NCBI GenBank assembly: GCA_903920925.1 | Contig: CAIXOA010000124.1 | Location: forward strand, 1-20,513 | Length of the DNA: 20,513 nt | Source of the DNA: an uncultured Microcaldota archaeon | GTDB lineage: Archaea > Micrarchaeota > Micrarchaeia > Anstonellales > Bilamarchaeaceae | Direction: 5' to 3' | Part shown: positions 1 to 6,790 of the stretch, one piece after another | Layout: the number at the start of each line of letters is the position of its first letter | Position numbering within the stretch: position 1 is the first letter of the stretch | Notes under the pieces: generated by a model | Seen by the model: only the letters and a program-made list of their open reading frames with translations | Databases searched by the model: none | What the model was told of the DNA's origin: nothing | Made by a program: the position numbers and the translations under genes

Positions 1-23
1 GCTTCTTATAATTAGATAATATG

Positions 24-70
24 CCCTCTATTTTCCCCTTTTCTATTATTCCCATGTAATAAATGGAGGG
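24..70. repeat. Imperfect inverted repeat near left edge
   Basis: The arms at 24-33 and 61-70 are complementary at nine of ten positions; the tenth is a T/G pair, which would be a G-U wobble in RNA. The 27-base spacer contains pyrimidine runs. It could be the 3' end or terminator of a transcript from outside the window, or chance in AT-rich DNA. The rest of 1-130 is AT-rich and I see no gene there. Confidence 0.3.
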
Positions 71-133
71 CTAAAATATAAAAACCTGAGATATATCCGG
101 AAAATGCATTTTTGCACCTTCCCGCATACATAT

Positions 134-140
134 TTTTAAA
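134..140 (+). promoter_or_regulatory. TATA box for the HEAT-like gene (leaderless)
   Basis: TTTTAAA is centred about 26 bases before the ATG at 163, the normal distance from an archaeal TATA box to the transcription start. The message is therefore probably leaderless. A second TTTTAAACAC follows at 143-152. No Shine-Dalgarno site precedes the ATG, which fits a leaderless transcript. Confidence 0.55.
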
Positions 141-162
141 CACTTTTAAACACGTATTACCT

Positions 163-861
163 ATGGCCTCAAACCCGCCCAGGGCATCCTGCGCAACCTC
201 CGACACAATGATCCCGGCTGCGCCCTTCGCACAGGCTGTTCATCCGTGGCTGAAGGGCTATTCAGCGGCGAAGCCATCGCCTGAAAAGCCCAAAACCAAC
301 GCAACGCTTTTTTACGAGGACCAGTGCAAAACAGTCCTCATCCGCTTTTACGACAACACCCGCGAACTCTCCGAAAGGGTGAAGGACGCTTTGGGCATAA
401 GCGCATTGCTCATAAAGATACGCGACGAAGACCTTGCAGAAGAATGCGCCATTACGCTCGTGGAAACTATGCAGGAAGATTCCGAACACCCCTCCCTCCG
501 GATGGCATGCGCCGTCTCCCTGGGCTCTTCCGGAGTAAAGGGTTTTGTCCAGGAGATGGAAGACGCGCTCAAATCCGAGGCGTCCTCGCATTCCAAAATC
601 CTCGCATTAAAGGCGCTTTCCATCTGCAGAAGCGACGAGGCGATAGAGCTGCTTGGCATGGAAGCCCAGTACGGGGACGTGGATGAAGTTTGTTTCGCAG
701 CTGCGAAGGAACTGGCCAACATCCCACTCTACCGGGCGCGGAAAATAGTGAAAGAAGTCATCAGCAACCCGCCGCAGGCATATATGCGTCACCCGGAATT
801 CGCCGCGGAGCTGAAGAGAATGGTGAGCGAGTGGAGTGAGTGCTACCTTCCCACAAACTGA
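163..861 (+). CDS. HEAT-repeat-like helical protein, function unknown
   Basis: This encodes a 232-residue protein with no recognised catalytic motif. The first ~50 residues are Pro/Ala/Ser-rich and probably flexible. From about residue 55 the chain reads as successive amphipathic helices, with helix-loop-helix units such as 'LRMACAVSLGSSGVKGF' and 'KILALKALSICRSDEAIELL'. This resembles HEAT/PBS-lyase-type repeats, which usually serve as binding scaffolds. I chose the ATG at 163 because it lies at leaderless distance from a TATA box; an in-frame ATG at 112 lies upstream of that box. The gene stands alone before the ribosomal cluster, with its own promoter. I see no signal peptide or membrane segment. 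The fold is inferred from pattern and the function is not known. Confidence 0.7.
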   Translation: MASNPPRASCATSDTMIPAAPFAQAVHPWLKGYSAAKPSPEKPKTNATLFYEDQCKTVLIRFYDNTRELSERVKDALGISALLIKIRDEDLAEECAITLVETMQEDSEHPSLRMACAVSLGSSGVKGFVQEMEDALKSEASSHSKILALKALSICRSDEAIELLGMEAQYGDVDEVCFAAAKELANIPLYRARKIVKEVISNPPQAYMRHPEFAAELKRMVSEWSECYLPTN

Positions 862-885
862 CTTTTCCTCGCGTTCTGCGCACCA

Positions 886-893
886 TTTATAAA
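886..893 (+). promoter_or_regulatory. TATA box of the uL3 ribosomal superoperon
   Basis: TTTATAAA is the only good TATA-like sequence in the 147-base gap before uL3. It predicts transcription starting near 912-918, leaving a leader of about 90-95 bases before the ATG at 1009. No other convincing promoter is visible until after Cbf5 at 17119, so this one probably drives all 30 genes. Internal promoters inside coding sequence cannot be excluded. Confidence 0.6.
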
Positions 894-937
894 CTCTTCT
901 CACAATTTATTCTCTTTACCTTATTCGGCATGCTCGA

Positions 938-993
938 AGTGCTCTTGCACTCACCGGGTTTTGCTCACGGCATCCCTCTCCGGAGGGCTATGC
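938..993 (+). ncRNA. Two-hairpin 5' leader of the uL3 operon
   Basis: Two hairpins lie in the predicted leader. The first pairs 938-942 with 947-951 around a UCUU loop. The second pairs 970-978 with 983-993: GCAU/AUGC below a 2-nt bulge, then CCCUC/GAGGG closed by a UCCG loop. C(UCCG)G belongs to the very stable UNCG tetraloop class, which suggests the structure acts as RNA. It ends 15 bases before the start codon and could influence loading of ribosomes on uL3. This is seen by eye only, with no comparative support. Confidence 0.45.
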
Positions 994-1008
994 AAAAAGG
1001 GTAATCAC

Positions 1009-1938
1009 ATGACGGACATACATAAACCCAGACGGGGTTCTCTAGCGTTCAGGCCCAGGAAGAGGGCGTACTCACAGATGCCTTCGGTCAATTTCTGGCC
1101 CCCAAGCACAGAAGTGAGGCTGCTCGGCGCGGCCGGCTACAAGGTCGGCATGTCGCAGGTCTGCCACATTGACGACAGCGAGAGCGTCACCAAGGGGCAG
1201 GAAATCACCTCCGCGGTCACGGTCGTGGAAATACCGCCGATGTACGTTTTCGGGTTCCGCGGCTACAAGCACACCCACAACGTCACGGACGTCCTCGTCC
1301 AGGACGAAGCCGTCCTCAAGAAGCTCGGGATAAAGAAAAAAAACAGCCGCGAAATTTCACCCGAGGCCGTGGACGAAATCTCCCTCCTCGTCTTCGCGCA
1401 GCCGGATAAGACCGGAATCGGGAAGAAGCACGTGGAGAGGATGGAAATCCGCGTAGGGGGGTCGGACGCAAAAGCGAAAATCGATTATGCAAAAAGCATG
1501 CTCGGCAAGGAGATCTCCCCCAAGGACATCTTCAAGCCCGGCGAATACGTCGACGTAATCTCAATCACAAAAGGCAAGGGATTCCAGGGCCCGGTGAAAA
1601 GGTTCGGCATCGCAAAGCAGAGGCCGAAAGCCACGGGAAAAGTAAGGCACGCCGGAACTTTGGGCCAATGGCACCCCGGCTACATCCTCTACACCGTGCC
1701 GCGCGCAGGCCAGATGGGCTACCACAAGCGCACGGAAGTAAATAAGAGAATTCTCAAAATAGGCGAAAACGTGGACGAGGTAAATCCGAAGGGAGGGTTC
1801 CCCCACTACGGCTTCGTCAAGAACCACTACGTCCTCATAAAGGGTTCTGTCCCAGGCCCGGTGAAGAGGCTCATCCGCCTCCGCATCGGCACAAGGGCGC
1901 CGGCAACCATGGAGCCGAAGATAACCCAGCTTCTGTAG
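1009..1938 (+). CDS. rpl3: 50S ribosomal protein uL3
   Basis: uL3 binds 23S rRNA near the peptidyl transferase centre and is an early assembly protein. The 309-residue product has the archaeal N-terminus (HKPRRGSLAFRPRKRA), the 'KGKGFQGPVKRFG' motif at about 188-200 and 'GQMGYHKRTE' at about 234-243, all hallmarks of the family. Archaeal members are usually somewhat longer (about 330-350). The ATG at 1009 starts exactly at the conserved N-terminus; an in-frame TTG at 961 would run through the leader hairpin and adds nothing conserved. It is the first gene of the long operon. The site before it, AAGGGTAATCAC, is a weaker match to the Shine-Dalgarno consensus than at the downstream genes. Confidence 0.97.
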   Translation: MTDIHKPRRGSLAFRPRKRAYSQMPSVNFWPPSTEVRLLGAAGYKVGMSQVCHIDDSESVTKGQEITSAVTVVEIPPMYVFGFRGYKHTHNVTDVLVQDEAVLKKLGIKKKNSREISPEAVDEISLLVFAQPDKTGIGKKHVERMEIRVGGSDAKAKIDYAKSMLGKEISPKDIFKPGEYVDVISITKGKGFQGPVKRFGIAKQRPKATGKVRHAGTLGQWHPGYILYTVPRAGQMGYHKRTEVNKRILKIGENVDEVNPKGGFPHYGFVKNHYVLIKGSVPGPVKRLIRLRIGTRAPATMEPKITQLL

Positions 1939-1947
1939 GTGTGAAAA

Positions 1948-2730
1948 ATGAAAGCAAAACTCCATTCACTCGACGGCTCTTCCGCCAAGAGCGTGGACCT
2001 GCCCCACCAGTTCGAGGAGGCGGTCCGCGGGGAGATAATCCGCAGGGCGGTCCTGAGCGACGAAACGAAGATCTACCAGCCCCAGGGAAATTTCTACAAG
2101 GCAGGCTTCCAGACCTCCGCCCGCTACAGGGGAAGGAAGGACGACTACGGCTCCCTGAAGAACAAGGGGCAGGCGAAGCTTCCGAGGGAAGTCCGCCCCA
2201 AGGGAGGCGCAGGAAAAGTGCGCAGGCTCCCCTCGTCCGTGGGAGGCCACAGGGCCCACCCGCCAAAGGTCGAATCCGTCCGCGTGGAAAATGTAAACAA
2301 GAAGGAATACCAGAAGGCGATAAGGAGCGCCCTCGCCGCGACGACAAAGCCCGAACTTGCGAAGGCACGCGGCCATCTGTTCGACTGCGAGCTCCCGCTC
2401 GTCTTCGACAACAAGCTTGAATCGCTCTCCAAGACAAAGGAAGTCCTTGCGGCGCTCGAAAAGTTCGCGGGCAAGGACCTGGAACGCGCGCGCAACAGCA
2501 GGAAATCAAGGAGCGGCACCCGCTCGAGAAAAGCCGGGACCCGCACCGCGAAATCCCTCCTGCTCGTAGTGGGCGGCGGCCACATCCTCAAGTCCGGAAG
2601 AAACATCCCTGGCGTGGACGTGGTGCAGGCGGAAAAGCTCCGCGTGAAGGACCTGGCCCCGGGCACGCATCCCGGCAGGCTCACCCTCTACACGGAGAAC
2701 GCCCTGAAGAAGATTTCCGAGGTGTACTGA
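1948..2730 (+). CDS. rpl4: 50S ribosomal protein uL4
   Basis: uL4 is a large-subunit protein whose extended loop lines the peptide exit tunnel. The 260-residue product has the archaeal order: a short N-terminal strand, the basic tunnel loop with 'GFQTSARYRGRKDDYGS' and 'VRRLPSSVGGHRAHPP', then a globular domain ending in 'LLLVVGGGHILKSGRNIPGV'. The Shine-Dalgarno GGTG stands 6 bases before the ATG. It follows uL3 after 9 bases, and its stop codon directly abuts the uL23 start. Length and motifs are normal for Archaea. Confidence 0.97.
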   Translation: MKAKLHSLDGSSAKSVDLPHQFEEAVRGEIIRRAVLSDETKIYQPQGNFYKAGFQTSARYRGRKDDYGSLKNKGQAKLPREVRPKGGAGKVRRLPSSVGGHRAHPPKVESVRVENVNKKEYQKAIRSALAATTKPELAKARGHLFDCELPLVFDNKLESLSKTKEVLAALEKFAGKDLERARNSRKSRSGTRSRKAGTRTAKSLLLVVGGGHILKSGRNIPGVDVVQAEKLRVKDLAPGTHPGRLTLYTENALKKISEVY

Positions 2731-2979
2731 ATGATACTTAAAGCCCCGATAAAGACGGAAAAAGCGATAGGGAGGATTGAGTTCGAAAACACAATCACCT
2801 TCCGCGTGTCCGTAAAGGCGACAAAGCCCGAGGTGAAATCCGAGGTGGAAAAGACCTTCGGCGTGAAGGTCCACTCCGTGCGCACCTTCATCACTCCCGC
2901 AGGAGAGAAGATGGCGATCGTCCGCCTGGCCGAGGGTTTCAAGGCCGAGGACATCTCTTCGAAACTAAAGATGGTGTAG
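2731..2979 (+). CDS. rpl23: 50S ribosomal protein uL23
   Basis: uL23 binds 23S rRNA domain III at the tunnel exit and helps dock SRP and SecY. The 82-residue product matches the compact archaeal form. It has 'LKAPIKTEKA' at the start and the conserved block 'KPEVKSEVEKTFGVKVHSVRT' carrying the rRNA-contacting residues. The ATG immediately follows the uL4 stop and has GGTG 6 bases upstream, located inside the end of uL4, so the two are probably translationally coupled. Confidence 0.97.
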   Translation: MILKAPIKTEKAIGRIEFENTITFRVSVKATKPEVKSEVEKTFGVKVHSVRTFITPAGEKMAIVRLAEGFKAEDISSKLKMV

Positions 2980-2981
2980 TT

Positions 2982-3731
2982 ATGGGCAAGAAACTCAAGC
3001 AGCAGAAGAGAGGAAAGGGTTCCCCGCGGTATCTTGCGCCGAGCAACAGGTACAAGGCGGAGCTCCTTTACAGAAATTACGATGACGTGGAAAAAACAAG
3101 CGTGGTGAAAGGCCAGGTCATGCAATTCGTGGACGACCCGTCCCGCGGCGCGCTCATCATGCTCGTGAAATACGACAACGGCGAAGAGGGATTCCTCCTC
3201 GCACCCGAGGGAATCTGCCTGCACGACAACATCGAGCAGGGCGCACAGGCGTCCCTTTCCATGGGCAACGTCCTTCCGTTATACAGGATTCCGGATGGCG
3301 CGTTCATCTACAATCTCGAATTGAACCCGGGGGACGGCGGCAAGCTCGTCCGCACACCCGGCTCCTACGCGGTCCTCGTTTCCAAGGAGGGCCCGCGCGC
3401 ATTTGTCAAGCTTCCAAGCAAGAAAGTGGTCGAGCTCTCATCCGACGTGCGCGCCCAGGTGGGCGTCGTATGCGGCGGAGGGCGTTCCGAAAGGCCGATG
3501 CTCAAGGCAGGCAACCAATACTACAAGAAGAAGGCCCAGAACAGGATCTGGCCCGTGCCCAGGGGGGTGCACCAGTCTGTGTACAACCACCCGCACGGAG
3601 GGAAGCAGCACCACGAGGGCAAGCCGACCACCGTTGCGAGGGGTTCGCCGCCCGGAAGCAAGGTCGGCCACCTGGCTGCAAGGAGCACCGGAAGGAGGAA
3701 GACCAAGAAGGCCAACGAGGGTGAATCATAA
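2982..3731 (+). CDS. rpl2: 50S ribosomal protein uL2 with an altered HPHGG region
   Basis: uL2 is a core 23S rRNA-binding protein needed for peptidyl transferase activity and subunit joining. The 249-residue product begins with the typical 'MGKKLKQQKRGKGSPRY'. The C-terminal domain carries 'NHPHGGKQHHEGKPTTVARG' and 'PPGSKVGHLAARSTGRR'. The normally near-invariant segment before HPHGG (family form RGVAMNxVDHP) here reads RGVHQSVYNHP, while the functionally important His of HPHGG is kept. The stop codon overlaps the uS19 ATG by one base (TAATG). Confidence 0.96.
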   Translation: MGKKLKQQKRGKGSPRYLAPSNRYKAELLYRNYDDVEKTSVVKGQVMQFVDDPSRGALIMLVKYDNGEEGFLLAPEGICLHDNIEQGAQASLSMGNVLPLYRIPDGAFIYNLELNPGDGGKLVRTPGSYAVLVSKEGPRAFVKLPSKKVVELSSDVRAQVGVVCGGGRSERPMLKAGNQYYKKKAQNRIWPVPRGVHQSVYNHPHGGKQHHEGKPTTVARGSPPGSKVGHLAARSTGRRKTKKANEGES

Positions 3732-4132
3732 TGCCAAGAAAAGAAGTATACCGGGGTTACGAGGAAGAGCAGATCCGCGACATGACGGTGGAGAATTTCA
3801 TACCGCTTCTCACATCCCGCGAGAGGAGGACGATGAAGCGCATAAACCAGAACCCCGCCTACAAGAAGCTCGTGGACAAGGTCAGGAAGCTGAAAAAGGA
3901 GGGGAACACCTCCAAGGTCATAAAGACCACGGTGAGGGAGGCGGTCATCCTCCCGGAATGGCTCGGCCTGCACTTCGGAATCCACAACGGAAAGGACTAC
4001 AAGCAGGTGCAGATAACGCTCAACGCCCTGGGCAAGAGGCTCGGCGAGCTTTCGCACTCAACGGGAAGGGTATTGCACTCCGGCCCCGGTGTGGGAGCAA
4101 CGAGAGGCAGTAAGTTCGTCCCGCTCAAGTGA
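3731..4132 (+). CDS. rps19: 30S ribosomal protein uS19
   Basis: uS19 sits in the small-subunit head next to uS13 and contacts A-site tRNA and the B1 bridges. The 133-residue product has the archaeal N-terminal extension (YRGYEEEQIRDMT) followed by the core. The core includes 'VREAVILPEWLGLHFGIHNG' and the C-terminal 'GRVLHSGPGVGATRGSKFV', which matches archaeal family members closely. The start overlaps the uL2 stop, so it is likely translated by re-initiation. Length is normal. Confidence 0.97.
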   Translation: MPRKEVYRGYEEEQIRDMTVENFIPLLTSRERRTMKRINQNPAYKKLVDKVRKLKKEGNTSKVIKTTVREAVILPEWLGLHFGIHNGKDYKQVQITLNALGKRLGELSHSTGRVLHSGPGVGATRGSKFVPLK

Positions 4133-4142
4133 GGTCTTCCAT

Positions 4143-4883
4143 ATGTACTCATATATCATAGAAAAGGGGAAGGAGGGCGATTTCGCCCGTGCGCGCGTTG
4201 AGGGAGTGGACGCATCCGTGAAGGACCTCGTCGAGGTCTGCGGAAACATCCGCTACAAGCCCGTGGACAAGGCGATAAGGCTCCTCGAGGCAGTCGCGGA
4301 CGGCTCGATGCCGATCCTTTACCGCTCCAACAACAAGAGGCTCGGCCACAGGCGCGAGCTCGGCGGAAGGAAGGGAAGGTACCCGCAGAAATCCGCAAAG
4401 ATAGTCCTCGGGGCCCTGAAGAGCGCAATCGCGAACGCCCAGCAGAAGGGCCTCAGCGAGGAGCTCATAGTTACGCACGCGTGCGCCAACAAGCTGGCCA
4501 CCTACATGCGCTACGCCCCGAAGGGAAGGCGCAACATTTCCGCGCTCCAGACAGCCCGCATTGAAATCGTCCTGAAGGAGAAGGAGGGCGCCAAGCGCCC
4601 GGCGAAGAAGCACGCCCACAAGGAGGAGGCGCAGAAGGCCCCTTCCAAGCAAGCAGCCAGCAAACAGCAACCAGCATCCAGGCAGGATGCCGGAAGCCGG
4701 AAGCTGGAAGCTGAGAAGGAGGCGGTGAAAAAAGAAACGGCCGCGGACAATGCCGAGGCAACCAAGGCCGAGGTCAGGGCCGAGGATGCGCAGTTCGAGG
4801 AGAAGCGGGAGGACAAGCTTAACGCCCATGTGAAGGATGAAAAGAATCTCCCGGGCAGGAAGCCGTCCCAGAAGGTGAAATGA
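4143..4883 (+). CDS. rpl22: 50S ribosomal protein uL22 with a long low-complexity tail
   Basis: uL22 contacts all 23S rRNA domains and reaches into the exit tunnel. Residues 1 to about 152 are a complete archaeal uL22, with 'NNKRLGHRRELGGRKGRYP' at about 63-81 and the C-terminal 'YMRYAPKGRRNISALQ'. Residues from about 155 to 246 form an extra tail of Lys, Glu, Ala and Gln that is absent from typical family members (about 150-155 aa). It is probably disordered. The DNA encoding it contains a perfect 6-bp hairpin at 4674-4690 and short internal repetitions (GGAAGC/GAAGCT). The ATG at 4143 starts the conserved 'YSYIIEKG' region; an in-frame start at 4089 lies inside uS19 and is rejected. Confidence 0.95.
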   Translation: MYSYIIEKGKEGDFARARVEGVDASVKDLVEVCGNIRYKPVDKAIRLLEAVADGSMPILYRSNNKRLGHRRELGGRKGRYPQKSAKIVLGALKSAIANAQQKGLSEELIVTHACANKLATYMRYAPKGRRNISALQTARIEIVLKEKEGAKRPAKKHAHKEEAQKAPSKQAASKQQPASRQDAGSRKLEAEKEAVKKETAADNAEATKAEVRAEDAQFEEKREDKLNAHVKDEKNLPGRKPSQKVK

Positions 4884-5512
4884 TGACAATAGAGAAAAAA
4901 TTCATAGAGTCCCCGATTGAAAAATACCGGGTGATGAAGTTTTTGGAGAAGGAGCTCGACAAGGCGGGAGTCGCCAACATAGAGATCCAGCGCACCCCCG
5001 TCGTCACCAGAATCTCCATAGAGGTCCTGAACCCCGGCCGTGTCATCGGCCGCAAGGGAAAGACCATCAACACGCTCACCGAAACCTTGAAGACGAAGTT
5101 CGGCCTCGAGAACCCGCAGATAAGCGTCGTGGAATCCAGGAACCCGTCGCTCGAGCCGCGCCTCGTCGCAAAGAAGGCGGCAAAATACATAGAGATGGGA
5201 AAGAAGGTCCGCGCGGTTTTGCACTTCCTCATCCGCGATACGATCAACAGCGGCGCGGTCGGCGCGGAGATAGTCGCCTCGGGAAAAATAGGCGCAAAGG
5301 GCGCGAGGGCGAAATCCCTCCGCGTCGCGGTCGGCTACATCCCCAAGTCCGGGGAGCCCTCCAGGCTCGTGAAGGAGGCCCACGTCGCCGCCAACACCAA
5401 GTCCGGCATCATCGGAGTTCTCGTGCGCATCGCGCCTCCGGGAACCGTATTCCCGGACAAGGGCGTGCCCACTGAAGTGGTACTTCCAAAAACGCTCGCC
5501 CAGGCGAAGTGA
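4883..5512 (+). CDS. rps3: 30S ribosomal protein uS3
   Basis: uS3 forms part of the mRNA entry channel. The 209-residue product has an N-terminal KH domain with the GxxG loop 'GRKG' at about 56-59. The C-terminal domain contains 'GAVGAEIVASGKIGAKGARA', the RNA helicase/mRNA channel region. Two ATGs lie in tandem at 4880 and 4883. The second gives a 5-base spacing from GGTG and the family-like N-terminus M-[TS]-I-E-K-K-F, so I prefer it; using 4880 only adds one Met. The start overlaps the uL22 stop. Confidence 0.95.
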   Translation: MTIEKKFIESPIEKYRVMKFLEKELDKAGVANIEIQRTPVVTRISIEVLNPGRVIGRKGKTINTLTETLKTKFGLENPQISVVESRNPSLEPRLVAKKAAKYIEMGKKVRAVLHFLIRDTINSGAVGAEIVASGKIGAKGARAKSLRVAVGYIPKSGEPSRLVKEAHVAANTKSGIIGVLVRIAPPGTVFPDKGVPTEVVLPKTLAQAK

Positions 5513-5517
5513 TCCCC

Positions 5518-5757
5518 ATGGCAGTCGCAAAAATCAACGATTTGAGGACGCTCGCACCGGACGAGCTTTCCAGGAGGCTCGAGTCCTACGAGCGCGAGAT
5601 GCTCGAGGTGGGCGACAACCCGAAGAAGCCGGGCAACCTGCGCAAGGCCATCGCCCGCATCAAGACACTGCTCAACGAGGGGAAAATGGCCCCGAATAAA
5701 GCGGAGGCCGCTAACAAAAAACAAGAAACAAAATCCGAAAAAAAGAAGGTGAAATGA
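5518..5757 (+). CDS. rpl29: 50S ribosomal protein uL29
   Basis: uL29 is a small helical-hairpin protein near the tunnel exit. The 79-residue product shows 'LRTLAPDELSRRLESYEREM' followed by 'NLRKAIARIKTLLNE', the two family helices, and ends in a Lys-rich tail. The start is the ATG at 5518, preceded by a GTGAT Shine-Dalgarno sequence; an in-frame GTG at 5509 lies inside the end of uS3. The next gene begins 1 base after the stop, with a TTG start. Confidence 0.95.
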   Translation: MAVAKINDLRTLAPDELSRRLESYEREMLEVGDNPKKPGNLRKAIARIKTLLNEGKMAPNKAEAANKKQETKSEKKKVK

Positions 5758-5758
5758 A

Positions 5759-6064
5759 TTGCCAGAGATATGCAAGAAATGCGGAATGATCAAGGATCTC
5801 TGCGTTTGCGAGATTCTTGACAAGGAGGAAGCGACGAAGATTCGCGTATATACCATAAAGGCAAAGTTCCAGAAGCTCGTCACGATTGTGGAAGGAATCG
5901 ACCGCAAGAACATCGACGACACGGCCAAGGAACTCAAGCATGCGCTCGCCTGCGGCGGCTCCGCAAAGGGCGGGCAGATAGTGCTCCAGGGGGACCACAA
6001 GAAGAAGATGAAGTCCGTCCTAGTAAAGATGGGCTACACTTCCGAGAGCATCCAGGTAGAATGA
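5759..6064 (+). CDS. Translation initiation factor aIF1 (SUI1/YciH family)
   Basis: aIF1 binds the small-subunit P site and enforces correct start-codon selection. The 101-residue product begins with the archaeal Cys-rich knuckle 'CKKCGMIKDLCVC' (C5, C8, C15, C17). The SUI1 fold follows, with 'IRVYTIKAKFQKLVTIVEGI', then 'LACGGSAKGGQIVLQGDHKK', which includes the rRNA-facing basic loop. The start is TTG at 5759, with GGTG 7 bases upstream (5748-5751); no ATG fits before the Cys knuckle. In many archaea rnp1 (RNase P p29) follows this gene, but here uS17 does. Confidence 0.93.
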   Translation: MPEICKKCGMIKDLCVCEILDKEEATKIRVYTIKAKFQKLVTIVEGIDRKNIDDTAKELKHALACGGSAKGGQIVLQGDHKKKMKSVLVKMGYTSESIQVE

Positions 6065-6083
6065 AGTTCATAAGGTGATGAAA

Positions 6084-6383
6084 TTGGCAGAATGCAAGGA
6101 TGAGAACTGTTATGTTCACGGAACGCTCTCCGTCCGCGGCGCCCGCATTACCGGCAGGGTCGTCAGCGACAAGGGCAAGCGCACCGTAATTGTGGAAAGG
6201 GACGTTACCAAGAAGGTCACCAAATACAAGAGGTGGGCCCGCGGGCGCTCCCGCATCCCGGCGCACAACCCCGACTGCATCGGGGCGAAGAAGGGGGACA
6301 TGGTCAGGCTCGGCGAATCCCGCAAGATAAGCCACACGAAGGCCTGGACCGTCCTCGAAGTACTGAAGGGTGAAGAGAAATGA
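6084..6383 (+). CDS. rps17: 30S ribosomal protein uS17
   Basis: uS17 is a primary 16S rRNA-binding protein of OB fold. The product has 'CKDENCYVHGTLSVRGARITGRV' as the archaeal N-terminus, 'RTVIVERDVTKKVTKYKRW' in the core and 'RSRIPAHNPDCIGAKKGD' near the end, all characteristic. GGTG at 6074-6077 stands exactly 6 bases before TTG (6084), giving 99 residues starting M-A-E-C. An in-frame ATG at 6078 would overlap the Shine-Dalgarno region, so TTG is favoured. The stop overlaps the uL14 ATG by 4 bases (ATGA). Confidence 0.93.
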   Translation: MAECKDENCYVHGTLSVRGARITGRVVSDKGKRTVIVERDVTKKVTKYKRWARGRSRIPAHNPDCIGAKKGDMVRLGESRKISHTKAWTVLEVLKGEEK

Positions 6384-6778
6384 AAGCACTTGCAGCGAAC
6401 GTAACAAAAGGCCTGAGCGTCGGCTCAAGGCTCCTCTGCCACGACAACAGCGGGGCGCGCGAAATCCAGATAATCGGCGTGCTCCACTCCAACACAACGC
6501 GCAAGAGGGTCCCGAGCGCCGGCGTCGGCAAGCTCGTAATCGCCTCCGTGAAGAAGGGCAACCCCGACATGGTGAAGAAAATAGTGCGCGCGGTCATCGT
6601 CCGCCAGAGGAAGGAATTCCGCAGGCCCAGCGGCCTCCGCATATCCTTCGAGGACAACGCAGCGGTTCTCATCACCGACGAGGGCCTGCCCGTAGGCACG
6701 GAAATCAAGGGCGTGGTCGCGAAAGAGGTCGCAGAGCGGTTCCCGAAAGTGGCGGCAATCTCGCCAGGAATCGTATAA
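6380..6778 (+). CDS. rpl14: 50S ribosomal protein uL14
   Basis: uL14 forms an intersubunit bridge and is where several assembly and anti-association factors dock. The 132-residue product matches archaeal uL14 throughout: 'LLCHDNSGAREIQIIGV' near residue 19, 'AGVGKLVIASVKKG', 'AVIVRQRKEFRRPSGLRISFEDNA', and the C-terminal 'GPV'-like segment reading 'VAAISPGIV'. It overlaps uS17 by 4 bases and has GGGTGA upstream. Length and motifs are normal. Confidence 0.97.
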   Translation: MKALAANVTKGLSVGSRLLCHDNSGAREIQIIGVLHSNTTRKRVPSAGVGKLVIASVKKGNPDMVKKIVRAVIVRQRKEFRRPSGLRISFEDNAAVLITDEGLPVGTEIKGVVAKEVAERFPKVAAISPGIV

Positions 6779-6790
6779 CGGGGGATATTT

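Noticed and set aside
12..206. 64-codon minus-strand frame at the left edge
   Set aside because: It crosses the AT-rich promoter of the HEAT-like gene and shows no recognisable protein pattern.
1871..2509. Long minus-strand frame of 212 codons opposite uL4
   Set aside because: It is a by-product of the GC-rich codon pattern of uL4; the translation is Arg/Ser/Pro/Gly-rich with no motifs.
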